Made by a program: the position numbers and the translations under genes. The notes under the pieces were generated by a model. It was not told where the DNA came from, ran no database searches, and saw only the letters and a list, made by a program, of their open reading frames with translations. Shown here piece by piece: positions 50,804 through 59,593 of a stretch of 64,000 nt of DNA (position 1 is its first letter; every line of letters begins with the position of its first letter). Where the stretch lies: NCBI RefSeq assembly GCF_026041215.1, contig NZ_JAPEIQ010000030.1:186001-250000 (forward strand), read 5' to 3'. This stretch comes from Hoyosella sp. YIM 151337. Lineage in GTDB: Bacteria > Actinomycetota > Actinomycetes > Mycobacteriales > Mycobacteriaceae.

Positions 50804-51183
50804 GATGCGATGCTCAACTGTATCGCACCGATATATAGATAGCCAGTATCGCGGTAACGGCTGACTTGCCTGACTACCGTTGTGGCCGATGTGTCAGCGA
50901 GAAGCTCCACACGTCCGAGCGTGGGCCTCGCTAGTAGATGCGGTCATCGCAGAGGTGTTTGGCAACGCGGCGCGCCAGCCTAGTGGCATGCCCAATTTTG
51001 GCTGAGCGCAAACTGCTTGCGCTAATAAATAATTGCTACGCACATGCGGCAGCGGCGACGCGCCGACGTAATACGAATAATCCTGCTGCGCGAAAAATGC
51101 ACCTCAGGGCACTTTCTATTCGCTTAGCCCCCAATCGAATAACGGCCGGTGGTTTAACTGTCTGCGCTATTCCGGTATGTTGC

Positions 51184-51228
51184 GCACAAGTCCGGGCGAA
51201 TGCTTCATTGTGTCGCCCTGACTTGTGC
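51184..51228. repeat. Long inverted repeat in the leader of the lipoprotein gene
   Basis: Arms of 16 bases (51184-51199 and 51213-51228) pair with a single mismatch across a 13-base loop. The element ends 35 bases before the ATG at 51264. It could be a regulator site or a stable mRNA leader hairpin. Confidence 0.65.
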
Positions 51229-51263
51229 ATGCGGAGATACACGTAACGAGATGAGGAGACCGG

Positions 51264-51698
51264 ATGAGAATAAAGAATCCCCGCGTAGTCTTTGCAGCGT
51301 GCGGCGCAGTAGCGGCTCTGGCAGTAGCAGGCTGTGGTGACGACACCGCCGGTACTAATGGCGAGCAAGACGTTTTCAATGACACCGGAGATACCCTCGG
51401 TGAAATGGGTGACACCGCTACCGAAGGAGTGGAGGGTTTCTTCGGTCAGGGCGGTGACACGACATGTGGCGAGTTTGCCGAGCAGGATCCAGAGGAGCAG
51501 CGCACGACTGTCGCCGACTACCTGCAGCAAGAGGGGCAGCAGGATCCGAGCGAAGCGGAAATCGATTCAGCGCTCCTTTCCATTGATGCCATGTGCACGC
51601 TGGAAGGTGAGGAAGATACGCCAATCAGCGAGGCCGGTGTAACTGGTGGTGACGCCGGCATGCCGGACGAAGACGGCACGGGCGGCACCGGCTACTAA
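51264..51698 (+). CDS. Small lipoprotein, HdeA-like region
   Basis: A 144-residue exported lipoprotein. The lipobox is AVAGC (C24), then an acidic, glycine-rich linker. A compact segment with two cysteines follows (about 71-114, TCGEFAEQDPEEQ... to ...IDAMC), like small HdeA-type domains in actinobacteria. The C-terminal 25 residues are Gly/Asp-rich. ATG 51264 has GAGGAG upstream. The function is unknown. Confidence 0.78.
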   Translation: MRIKNPRVVFAACGAVAALAVAGCGDDTAGTNGEQDVFNDTGDTLGEMGDTATEGVEGFFGQGGDTTCGEFAEQDPEEQRTTVADYLQQEGQQDPSEAEIDSALLSIDAMCTLEGEEDTPISEAGVTGGDAGMPDEDGTGGTGY

Positions 51699-51898
51699 GC
51701 CGGCGCGGGAACGGCCAGACTGCGCTGCACTGCGCGCGCAGGCATAAGGGCGGTGGCTCGGGAGTCCGGATACTCCGGCTTTCTGGGCCACCGTCTCGCG
51801 TCAGCGATGGCACGTGTCCGGCGTCACCTGGCCGTCGCATTTTCGAATTGCGCCACCAGCCGCACTATGCGCGGAAGCTCGCACGTACTCTGGTCTAT

Positions 51899-52318
51899 GT
51901 GCGATCGCAGCGGCAGACCGTGGACTACGCGCTCCAGCGCCGCTCCGTCCTTGCTGAAGTGTTCGCCGGCCGGGTCGGAGTCGCTGAGGTGTGTGACGCC
52001 AGCCCTTACCTATTAAGGGCGGCGAAATTCCATGGGCGGCCAAGTCCTGTGGTCTGCCCGATTTGCCGTAAGGAACAGCTGACGCTCGTATCCTGGGTCT
52101 TCGGTGACCGTTTGGGAACCGTATCGGGCTCCGCGCGCAGCGAAGACGAGATCGTTCGGCTCGCACAAACGAAAGATGAGTTCACAGTGCATGTGGTGGA
52201 GGTATGTCGCACGTGCAGCTGGAATCATCTTGTGCAGTCGTACGTCCTTGGTGAAGCTCCGCCGCGGCGATCGCGATCGGCAAGGACGCGTCGCAGCGCT
52301 CGGACCGCCAGTGATTGA
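51899..52318 (+). CDS. DUF5318 family protein (Rv0049-like)
   Basis: A 139-residue protein just before ponA, as Rv0049 is. It opens RSQRQTVDYALQRRSVLAEVFAG and carries two cysteine pairs, CPIC and CRTC, that probably bind zinc. The region VVCPICRKEQLTLVSWVFGDRLG is highly conserved in the group. GTG 51899 is chosen by family similarity (the frame continues to 51848). It ends 36 bases before ponA. Confidence 0.85.
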   Translation: MRSQRQTVDYALQRRSVLAEVFAGRVGVAEVCDASPYLLRAAKFHGRPSPVVCPICRKEQLTLVSWVFGDRLGTVSGSARSEDEIVRLAQTKDEFTVHVVEVCRTCSWNHLVQSYVLGEAPPRRSRSARTRRSARTASD

Positions 52319-52354
52319 CGGCCGAACGCTGACCGCGAGAACTGGAGTTTCATC

Positions 52355-54643
52355 GTGAGTTCGACCAGAAGTGGATCCGCTGGCAAGCGACAAGCTGGAG
52401 CGGCGACGCCTGCGAAGCGGGGACGTAAGGGCCTGATCTTGCGTCTCATCGCGGTTGCGTTCGTCGTAATGCTTGTCCTCCCCATCGGAACCTTCATGGC
52501 GTACTACGTGGCAGCGAGTGTGCCGCGTCCCGGAGACATCCCCACAAATCAGGTGGCGACGATCTTCATGAACGACGGTGAATCCGAGCTTGCCCGGATC
52601 GTCCCGCCGGAAGGTAACCGCGTTGAGGTCACGATCGATCAGATTCCCGAGCATGTCCGAAACGCGGTGATCGCCGCCGAAGACCGCGACTTCTACACCA
52701 ACCCGGGCTTCTCGGTGACAGGTCTCGCCCGTGCAGTTCGTGACAACGTCTTAGGCCGGGACGATGCCGGCGGTGGTTCGACAATCACCCAGCAGTACGT
52801 CAAGAATGCGCTGGTTGGCGCCGACCGCACACTCGTACGCAAGATGCGTGAGTTGGTGATCTCGACGAAGATGTCGCGGGAGTGGTCGAAAGACGACATC
52901 CTGGTTGCGTATTTGAACACCATCTACTACGGGCGCAATGCGTATGGCATCGCGTCTGCGGCACAGGCCTACTTTGGCAAGCCGGTGAATGAACTCACCC
53001 CCGAAGAAGGTGCGGTACTCGCTGCGACTATTCAGCAGCCGTCACGTCTCGACCCCGCGCAGAACCCAGAAATCGCCGAGCAGCGCTGGAACTACGTCCT
53101 TGACGGCATGGTGGAGATTGGTGCGCTAGACCCGGAGGCCCGAGCGAACGCCCAGTACCCCGCGTATCGCTCGATTGAGGAACTGGCGGAGTCCGGCGCA
53201 ACCCCTGGCCCGAACGGGCTCATCCGGTCGCGGGTGATCGATGAGCTGTATTCGCTGGGGATCACCGAGCAAACGCTGAACACCGAGGGTCTGCAGATCA
53301 CCACCACAATCGACTCGACAGCCCAGGATGGCGCGGTTCGTGCGGCGCAGAACGGCCTGTCGGGACAGCCCGATAACCTGCGGACCGCAGTGGTATCGAT
53401 CGACCCGCGAAGCGGCGCGGTCAAGGCCTACTACGGCGGTACCGACGGTGCTGGTTACGACTACGCGCAGGCACCGCTGCAGACTGGGTCGACCTTCAAA
53501 GTCTTTGGGCTGGTCGCCGCGCTGGACCAGGGCATCCCTGTGACCCAGCCGTATGACAGCAGCCCGTTGAATATGCATGGCATTACGATCCGGAACGTCG
53601 GAAACGAAAGTTGCGGGCGCTGCACCATCGCGGAAGCCCTAATGCGTTCCCTCAACACGTCGTTCTATCGGCTGATGCTCTCTCTCGATCGGGGACCGGT
53701 CGACGTCAAGGAAGCTGCGCACAAAGCGGGTATTCCGCGCGAGATTCCCGGACTCGGTGGGGAGGCGCTGACTGAGAATGGCGCTCCACCGAACAATGGC
53801 ATCGTGCTCGGCCAGTACCAGGTTCGGCCGATTGACATGGCGTCGTCGTACGCGACGCTCGCCGCGTCCGGTGTCTATCACGATCCCCACTTCGTCGAGC
53901 GTGTCGTGACTGCTGACGGCACCGTGTTATTTGATCGCGGCAACCAGGACGGTGAGCGTCGCCTGCGGGCCGCGGTGGCTGATAATACGACGTCAGCGAT
54001 GGAGCCGATCGCCGCCTACTCGAACGGAAACTCCCTCGCGGGGGGCCGCCCCTCCGCGGCGAAGACCGGTACCACCCAGCTCGGGGACACTGGTTACAAC
54101 CGCGATGCGTGGATGGTGGGATATACGCCATCACTGTCGACCGCCGTGTGGGTTGGCACAAACGATGGTGACCCGCTGCTGAACGCGTGGGGCGGGCAAA
54201 TCTATGGATCGGGCATTCCCTCGACAATCTGGAAGAACACCATGGATGCCGCCTTGATCAACACGGAGTGGGAGTCGTTCCCCACCCCGGAGCCGATTGG
54301 TGGTGTCGCAGGTGTGCCGGTGTACGTGCCGCCCACCGAGACCGAAGAGCCCGAGCCGACCGAGACCACCGAACCCGAAGAAACGACTGAGCCGCCGAGC
54401 ACTGCCACGATCGAGATCGCGCCGGGCCTCACCGTCGAAATCCCTATTCCCGGTGGAAACAACGGTGGGGCACCTGAGGAGCCAGGCCCAGGTGACGCCC
54501 CCGGTGACGATCCGGGCGCGGGGAATGGCGGTCCTCCTCCGGGTGCCGGCGGCGGAACCGGACCCGCAACGGGCCGCAACCCCGCGGGCCAGGGTGAAGC
54601 TACCGCTACTCCCGAGCCTGTCGTGACAACTAGCGGCGCGTAG
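52355..54643 (+). CDS. ponA: Class A penicillin-binding protein PonA
   Basis: Bifunctional peptidoglycan polymerase. The 762 residues have a membrane anchor (about 27-52), a glycosyltransferase GT51 domain with EDRDFYTNPG (E109) and GGSTITQQYVKN, and a transpeptidase domain with STFK (379-382), SLN (432-434) and KTGT (570-573). The last 110 residues are a Pro/Gly/Glu-rich tail with little structure. The start is GTG 52355. It corresponds to Rv0050 (ponA1). Confidence 0.97.
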   Translation: MSSTRSGSAGKRQAGAATPAKRGRKGLILRLIAVAFVVMLVLPIGTFMAYYVAASVPRPGDIPTNQVATIFMNDGESELARIVPPEGNRVEVTIDQIPEHVRNAVIAAEDRDFYTNPGFSVTGLARAVRDNVLGRDDAGGGSTITQQYVKNALVGADRTLVRKMRELVISTKMSREWSKDDILVAYLNTIYYGRNAYGIASAAQAYFGKPVNELTPEEGAVLAATIQQPSRLDPAQNPEIAEQRWNYVLDGMVEIGALDPEARANAQYPAYRSIEELAESGATPGPNGLIRSRVIDELYSLGITEQTLNTEGLQITTTIDSTAQDGAVRAAQNGLSGQPDNLRTAVVSIDPRSGAVKAYYGGTDGAGYDYAQAPLQTGSTFKVFGLVAALDQGIPVTQPYDSSPLNMHGITIRNVGNESCGRCTIAEALMRSLNTSFYRLMLSLDRGPVDVKEAAHKAGIPREIPGLGGEALTENGAPPNNGIVLGQYQVRPIDMASSYATLAASGVYHDPHFVERVVTADGTVLFDRGNQDGERRLRAAVADNTTSAMEPIAAYSNGNSLAGGRPSAAKTGTTQLGDTGYNRDAWMVGYTPSLSTAVWVGTNDGDPLLNAWGGQIYGSGIPSTIWKNTMDAALINTEWESFPTPEPIGGVAGVPVYVPPTETEEPEPTETTEPEETTEPPSTATIEIAPGLTVEIPIPGGNNGGAPEEPGPGDAPGDDPGAGNGGPPPGAGGGTGPATGRNPAGQGEATATPEPVVTTSGA

Positions 54644-54659
54644 CGGCGGCTCTATCAGC

Positions 54660-56240
54660 GTGTCAGCCTCGCACTCAGATTCAGTCAGCTTGACCGAAGC
54701 TGAGCGTGAATTACCGAGCCGGTCCGACCCCACCGTCCGTCAGCTCAGTTCCGTCATTGGCGGCCCGGTGGGCAAGCATGCGGTGATCGGGCGGGCGCGC
54801 TTCTTCACACCGCTTCGTGTCATCCTGCTGCTCGCACTCGTCGCGGTAGCGCTCGGCTGGCTCGGCAAGGCGGCATGCATTCAGCAGTATCCAGGAGGTG
54901 CGGACGGCGCGCCTATCATCGACTGGCGTGACGGGCGCCAGTACGTGGCGATGTGCTATTCCGATACTGTCCCGCTGTACGGAGTGCATCGCCTGAACGA
55001 ATTGGCGTTTCCGTACCGCACGACCATCGAGACTGAAGCTGCCGACGGTTCCGTCAGTACCCGCTACATGGAGTACCCGGTTCTTACCGGGCTCTACCAA
55101 TACGCGGCCGCCGCGCTGGGCAGCGTGTGGTCAGAAGGAGCAAGACACGGTCTTCTCCCAGGCGCGCTGCCGGTGGTCGTGTACTTCAATGTGGTCGCGC
55201 TGGGTCTCGCGCTGTTCTGGCTGGTGACGGTATGGGCGACGGCGATGCTCGCGGGCCGGCGTGTGTGGGACGCGGCTCTGGTGGCGATTTCGCCGCTCGT
55301 TGTGGTGCACCTATTCACGAATTTCGATGCGATCGCCACGGGGTTCGCCGCTGCAGGTCTGCTCGCCTGGTCGCGGAAGAAGCCGATGCTCGCCGGGCTG
55401 CTGATCGGGTTGGGCACAGCCGCGAAGCTGTATCCGCTCTTCATCCTGGGCGCGTTGCTGGTACTGGCAGTGCGGTCGGCAACAATCCGCTCCTGGGTGC
55501 AGGCCACTGCGACAACAGTTGCGACCTGGCTGCTAGTCAACGTGCCGATCGCGTTGGTGAATTGGGACGGCTGGTACGAGTTCTTCCGCCTGAACAGCGA
55601 ACGTCACATGGATCCCGATTCAATCTACAACGTCATCCGGTCGTTTACTGGGTGGCAAGGGTTCGACGGTCCACTCGCCGCAGGTGAAAGCCCGTCAATA
55701 CTGAACGTTGTGACGCTTGGGCTGTTTGCCCTGGTGTGTGTCGGGGTGGGTTACCTTGCGCTGACCGCGCCGCGCCGCCCGCGGGTGGCACAGTTGTGCT
55801 TCCTGCTCGTTGCGGGCTTCCTGTTAACGAACAAAGTGTGGAGCCCGCAATATTCGCTGTGGCTCGTCCCACTGGCGGTACTCGCACTTCCGCATGTTCG
55901 GATTCTGCTTACGTGGATGGTGATTGACGCGCTGGTGTGGGCGCCCCGGATGATGTACTACCACGGGATCGCGAACAAGGGCCTCCCGGAGCAATGGTTT
56001 ACTGCGACGGTGGCTGTGAGGGACATCGCCGTCGTTGTTCTCTGCGTGCTGATCATCCGCCAGATTTATCGGCCGGGAGAGGATCTCGTCCGTCAGCACG
56101 GTGTCGACGATCCGGTCGGCGGGCCGCTGGCGGGACAACCCGATCGCGTGCCGAGCTGGCTGCCCCCGTTCTTGCGGCCGCGAGGTGCGCAGCGAGGAAG
56201 CGAAGGTCAGCTGTCCGCCGCGGGGCAGCCAGCAGGGTAG
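54660..56240 (+). CDS. GT87-type membrane mannosyltransferase-like protein (Rv0051-like)
   Basis: A 526-residue polytopic membrane protein with about 11-12 segments, of the DUF2029/GT87 group that adds mannose or arabinose from polyprenyl phosphates. Typical loops are YMEYPVLTGLYQYAAAALGS and NVIRSFTGWQGFDG; MLAGLLIGLGTAAKLYPLFILGALL and FLLTNKVWSPQYSLWLVPLAVL are family segments. It follows ponA at 16 bases, starts at GTG and is probably co-transcribed. It overlaps the next gene tail to tail by 34 bases. The acceptor is unknown. Confidence 0.88.
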   Translation: MSASHSDSVSLTEAERELPSRSDPTVRQLSSVIGGPVGKHAVIGRARFFTPLRVILLLALVAVALGWLGKAACIQQYPGGADGAPIIDWRDGRQYVAMCYSDTVPLYGVHRLNELAFPYRTTIETEAADGSVSTRYMEYPVLTGLYQYAAAALGSVWSEGARHGLLPGALPVVVYFNVVALGLALFWLVTVWATAMLAGRRVWDAALVAISPLVVVHLFTNFDAIATGFAAAGLLAWSRKKPMLAGLLIGLGTAAKLYPLFILGALLVLAVRSATIRSWVQATATTVATWLLVNVPIALVNWDGWYEFFRLNSERHMDPDSIYNVIRSFTGWQGFDGPLAAGESPSILNVVTLGLFALVCVGVGYLALTAPRRPRVAQLCFLLVAGFLLTNKVWSPQYSLWLVPLAVLALPHVRILLTWMVIDALVWAPRMMYYHGIANKGLPEQWFTATVAVRDIAVVVLCVLIIRQIYRPGEDLVRQHGVDDPVGGPLAGQPDRVPSWLPPFLRPRGAQRGSEGQLSAAGQPAG

Positions 56241-57118
56241 GCCGTCGGCGTGCCTTCGAGCGCGGCAATCGTCAAATGTTGCGCGACGGGATCGTAGGCG
56301 AGACTGAACACGGGTTCAGCGGGAAGCTGGGGTGGGTCACCGAGCACCGAGTCGAGAACTCGGCGCTCCGGAGGATCGAGTGGGCACGGATCCTGGACTG
56401 CAAGAATTGTCATGTCGCGCAGATGACCACGGCTAACGCCGGGGACAGGAACCTGCCCGGCAAGATTGCGAGCGTCATTGTTGTTCAGCACCGCAACGTA
56501 ATTGGGACCCGCTGGAAGTTCGCTTGCGCTAAATTTCGCATACCAGGCGGTGATCGGGTTTGGGTCCGGCGCCAGGGGCAGGGGCAGCGCAAATCGCGGC
56601 GCGATGCTGACGATCGTGCGAACGAGAGCGGCGGCGGACGGCCAGGTGTGCAGGGTCCCCAGGGCCACAGTGGCACCCTCGTCATACCCCACAACGCTGA
56701 TCCGGCCGCCGTAGACTCCCGCCATTGCCTCGATCGCATTGACGACGTACTGCGCGGCATCATCAGCCGAGGCATGAGCAGATGGGATGCGAAGGGCGCA
56801 CACCGTGTGCCCAGCTTTCACCAGTGCGGTTATCAGGTCGGGGCTCGTTATGGCGTTTGGCCGCGACACAACCAGGACCGGCTCGGGCCGGTCAACCGTT
56901 GGCGCTGATGGCTCAGCGCGGCACGCGACCGCCGCGCTGAGCACGTCACGGGGAATTGAGACGGCTGGCTCGGTTTGTGCTTCGGCGGGGGACGAGACGT
57001 GTACAAGCAGTCCAGCAGCGATCGCCATAACCACGAGGGCGGCAATGCGCCGGCCTGCTGAGAGGCAGGACCGGCAGCGCGACACTGGAACGCTCACAGT
57101 GCCATGCATCACCGCCAA
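56207..57118 (-). CDS. Secreted alpha/beta-hydrolase-fold protein with atypical nucleophile
   Basis: A 303-residue exported protein: a signal segment at about 25-47, ending AEAQ, then a hydrolase fold. The elbow reads VVGYDEGA (D146) where lipases have a serine; an Asp nucleophile occurs in epoxide hydrolases and dehalogenases, so activity is possible but not shown. TTG 57118 is four bases after AGGAGG; GTG 57112 is an alternative. It overlaps the GT87 gene at its 3' end. Confidence 0.75.
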   Translation of the reverse strand: MAVMHGTVSVPVSRCRSCLSAGRRIAALVVMAIAAGLLVHVSSPAEAQTEPAVSIPRDVLSAAVACRAEPSAPTVDRPEPVLVVSRPNAITSPDLITALVKAGHTVCALRIPSAHASADDAAQYVVNAIEAMAGVYGGRISVVGYDEGATVALGTLHTWPSAAALVRTIVSIAPRFALPLPLAPDPNPITAWYAKFSASELPAGPNYVAVLNNNDARNLAGQVPVPGVSRGHLRDMTILAVQDPCPLDPPERRVLDSVLGDPPQLPAEPVFSLAYDPVAQHLTIAALEGTPTAYPAGCPAADS

Positions 57119-57184
57119 CCCACCTCCTTACACAAGAATGTGTCCTAGATCACATTATCACCGGTATGGAGGGTGGGGCTGGTA

Positions 57185-58138
57185 TCAGCTGGGGTGTGTA
57201 CGGGCGGGACGAGGTCCCGCAGCGGCTTCGCCTTGCATAAGGAGAAAAAGGTTCGACGGGTGCTCCGCGAGGCGGCGCATGAAGTAGGGATACCACTCCG
57301 TGCCAAAGGGTACGTAGACCCTCAGCTTGGCTCCAGATTCGGCCAGCCGCGCCTGCTCATTCAGCCTGATGCCGTAGAACATCTGGTACTCGAAGTCGTT
57401 GCCGCCGCATTTCGTACGCTCCGCGAGCTGGGTTGCCGTGTTGATCAGCACCGGATCGTGAGTTGCGACCATTGGGTACGCTTCGGACGACATGAGAATC
57501 GAAAGGCAGCGCCGGTAGGATTCGCGGATCTCGTCTCGCGTGGCGTAGACCGCGGACGAGGGATGCTGGTACGCCCCTTTACATAGCCGTACCCGCGCAC
57601 CGGCGTTCGCGAACTCGCGGCAGTCTGTTTCCGTCCTGTGTAAATGGGCCTGAAGGACGAGGCCAGTTTGCGGGAAGTCGCGCCGCAGTTCACGGACTAT
57701 GGAGAGCGTGAGGTCGGTGGTCCCCGCACCCTCCATATCGACGGTCACGAACGTCCCTGCGGCCTCCGCGGCCGCACAAATCTCCTGCGCTGCGGCGAGC
57801 GTGGCGGGAAACGCGTCCCGGGTAAGAGCGGAACCGAGTGAGGACAGTTTGACGGACAGTTCGACGCGCCTCGAGAGCCCTTCCGCAGAGAGCTTGCCAA
57901 GCACTTCTCTGTAGATGTCTACGGAGTCCCGAACGATGGAGTCGTCTGTTGTTAACTCTCCGAGGTGATCCAGGCTCACGCAGCGGTCCTGTGCGAGATC
58001 GCGAACGACGGGCAGCGCGTCTTCAAACGATTCGCCAGCGATAAACCGGTCGACAAGTGGCCTCGCCATCCGGCTGTTTTCGGTAAAGCGCCGGATGCCT
58101 GGTGAGTCGACGGCGGAGAGTAAAAAACGGCGGAGCAT
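57185..58138 (-). CDS. Proline dehydrogenase
   Basis: FAD enzyme oxidising proline to 1-pyrroline-5-carboxylate. The 317 residues match the short monofunctional type: SRRVELSVKLSSLGSAL, VTVDMEGAGTTDLTLSIVREL, LVLQAHLHRTETDC, VRLCKGAYQHP and the C-terminal RVYVPFGTEWYPYFMRRLAE. The ATG at 58138 has AGGGG upstream. No pyrroline-5-carboxylate dehydrogenase gene is beside it. Confidence 0.94.
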   Translation of the reverse strand: MLRRFLLSAVDSPGIRRFTENSRMARPLVDRFIAGESFEDALPVVRDLAQDRCVSLDHLGELTTDDSIVRDSVDIYREVLGKLSAEGLSRRVELSVKLSSLGSALTRDAFPATLAAAQEICAAAEAAGTFVTVDMEGAGTTDLTLSIVRELRRDFPQTGLVLQAHLHRTETDCREFANAGARVRLCKGAYQHPSSAVYATRDEIRESYRRCLSILMSSEAYPMVATHDPVLINTATQLAERTKCGGNDFEYQMFYGIRLNEQARLAESGAKLRVYVPFGTEWYPYFMRRLAEHPSNLFLLMQGEAAAGPRPARTHPS

Positions 58139-58469
58139 TGCAATTACCCCTGATGTATCTTGTATTCCGGTTGGCTGATATTAAATTTCTGATTCGATCC
58201 CTATGGTATTCCTCACTGTTCTCGGGTGCAGGCCGAACGTCCCGCGATTCTTTCAGGGCGTCCGCCCGTGAGGTCGTGCACCCCGGCCGGTCACGCGGGC
58301 GACCTTGTCGACGCAGGCGCTGAAAGCTCCCCCTGAGGTCAGCGTCGGTCATTTGTACGACAGCAGATTTGCGGGATTGTCCCCAGGCCGGCCCTGCAGT
58401 TCAATGCAGGGAGGGGTGCCAGGCGTGTGCGCTCGTACAGTGTCTGGCATCGCGGGGAGTGGGGTTGTG
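58139..58469. promoter_or_regulatory. Divergent region between proline dehydrogenase and a LuxR gene
   Basis: 331 bases. A hairpin CCCTGCA-6-TGCAGGG lies at 58392-58411, 59-78 bases before the chosen LuxR start. The proline dehydrogenase promoter should lie near 58145-58260. No gene was recognised, although an open frame from 58305 merges into the LuxR gene. Confidence 0.45.
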
Positions 58470-59111
58470 ATGGTGGCAGTGATCCATGGCCAAGGGGGTT
58501 CGGAAGTGGTGGCCGTCGGCGGGCCTGTTGTCGCTGGGAAATGGATCGGTATCGCGGGGCGGGGCGACTTCCTTGACGACGCACTCGCCGCATTGTTGCG
58601 GGAGCGTGGTTATCAAGTAGTCGCGTTGACGCCACGGAACGGAACTCACCGGGTTGACCTGGTATTTTTCCGCGTGGTTGGGGGCGGCCGGGATGCCGAT
58701 CGGTACCGCTCCCTGGTATCGCAGGCAGCCCCGGTGGTCGTGCTCGGTCCGCGAGATCCAGACATGGTGAGCACCATCCCGAACGCGGTGTGGCTGCAAT
58801 ACTCGATGGACACAAATGCTGTGGTCACCACGGTAGAGCGACTCATCGGACCGGCCGATGAGGGTCCGCGCGGCCCTGCCCCGCAACTCTCGGCGCGAGA
58901 GAAGGACGCTGTTGTTGCCTACGCGATGGGAATGACGGTGCGAGAGGTCGCCACCGAACTGGGTGTCGCTCCGACGACCGTGTCGACACACCTGGACCGT
59001 GCGCGTGCCAAGTACATAGCCGCTGGCCGGCCCGCAGATGGAAAGATCGGTTTGCTGCGGTGCGCGCTGGAGGACGGGCTAATCCCGTGCCCCTGCCGCA
59101 GCCGATGGTAG
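58470..59111 (+). CDS. LuxR-type regulator with degenerate receiver domain
   Basis: From the ATG at 58470 it has 213 residues. The N-terminal part (about 25-135) looks like a receiver domain that has lost its acceptor: VDLVFFRVVGG has Arg where the phosphorylated Asp should be, and the conserved Lys is also absent (VWLQYSM). The C-terminal helix-turn-helix is LSAREKDAVVAYAMGMTVREVATELGVAPTTVSTHLDRARAKY. The start is uncertain (GTG 58467 or ATG 58404). It is convergent with the small LuxR gene. Confidence 0.8.
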   Translation: MVAVIHGQGGSEVVAVGGPVVAGKWIGIAGRGDFLDDALAALLRERGYQVVALTPRNGTHRVDLVFFRVVGGGRDADRYRSLVSQAAPVVVLGPRDPDMVSTIPNAVWLQYSMDTNAVVTTVERLIGPADEGPRGPAPQLSAREKDAVVAYAMGMTVREVATELGVAPTTVSTHLDRARAKYIAAGRPADGKIGLLRCALEDGLIPCPCRSRW

Positions 59112-59558
59112 TTACAGTTCGTCGAGGTCGATCAGGCCGTCTTGGAGAGCCCGCGCAACCAGAGCTGCCTTGGTGGGCGCGGCACGGCCAACCGCAGCGT
59201 ACTTCGAGCGCACACGTGACAGATGTGTGTTCACGGTGCCGAGTGACACAGCCAGGTTCGCGGCCACTGTCGTCTTCGAGTCGCTCGCAAACCATGCGCG
59301 CAGGACTTCGACCTCGCGAGGCGACAAAGCTGGGCGCTTATGACTCGGACGCACGAGGTCTACGAGTGCCAGGTGCCGCGGATGGCCAGGGGCAGCACGC
59401 TTCCACACGGGAGCATGGTGCGCGGGTGATGAGGGAGTCATCGTCATCCTCACTTCACTGGTGTCAGCCGAGCCGGAAGAGACAGACGCATCACTCCCGA
59501 TGATGTCGACCTTAAGTGAGGGTTGATCCGCAGGAAATCCCCCAATTTTGGTGCCCAT
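59112..59558 (-). CDS. LuxR-type DNA-binding protein without receiver
   Basis: A 148-residue protein with a disordered N-terminus (about 1-75) and a LuxR helix-turn-helix at about 77-135 (LSPREVEVLRAWFASDSKTTVAANLAVSLGTVNTHLSRVRSKY). ATG 59558 has no visible ribosome binding site; the ATG at 59441 (residue 40), after GAGG, is an alternative. It has no phospho-acceptor domain, so control must come from elsewhere. Confidence 0.78.
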   Translation of the reverse strand: MGTKIGGFPADQPSLKVDIIGSDASVSSGSADTSEVRMTMTPSSPAHHAPVWKRAAPGHPRHLALVDLVRPSHKRPALSPREVEVLRAWFASDSKTTVAANLAVSLGTVNTHLSRVRSKYAAVGRAAPTKAALVARALQDGLIDLDEL

Positions 59559-59593
59559 AGAACTAGGGGCGGACTGGAATACCGATATGCGGG

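Larger units (their letters stand above)
50746..51263. promoter_or_regulatory. Intergenic region between padR and the lipoprotein gene
   Basis: 518 bases without a credible gene but with several structured elements: an inverted repeat GCCACG-6-CGTGGC (50786-50803), GTATCGC direct repeats (50820-50826 and 50846-50852), a hairpin AGCGCAA-5-TTGCGCT (51005-51023) and a long inverted repeat (51184-51228). The part around 51000-51180 is AT-richer than its neighbours. Confidence 0.6.

Noticed and set aside
50938-51246. Possible 102-residue ORF between padR and the lipoprotein
   Set aside because: It runs through both hairpins, has an odd composition and no ribosome binding site.
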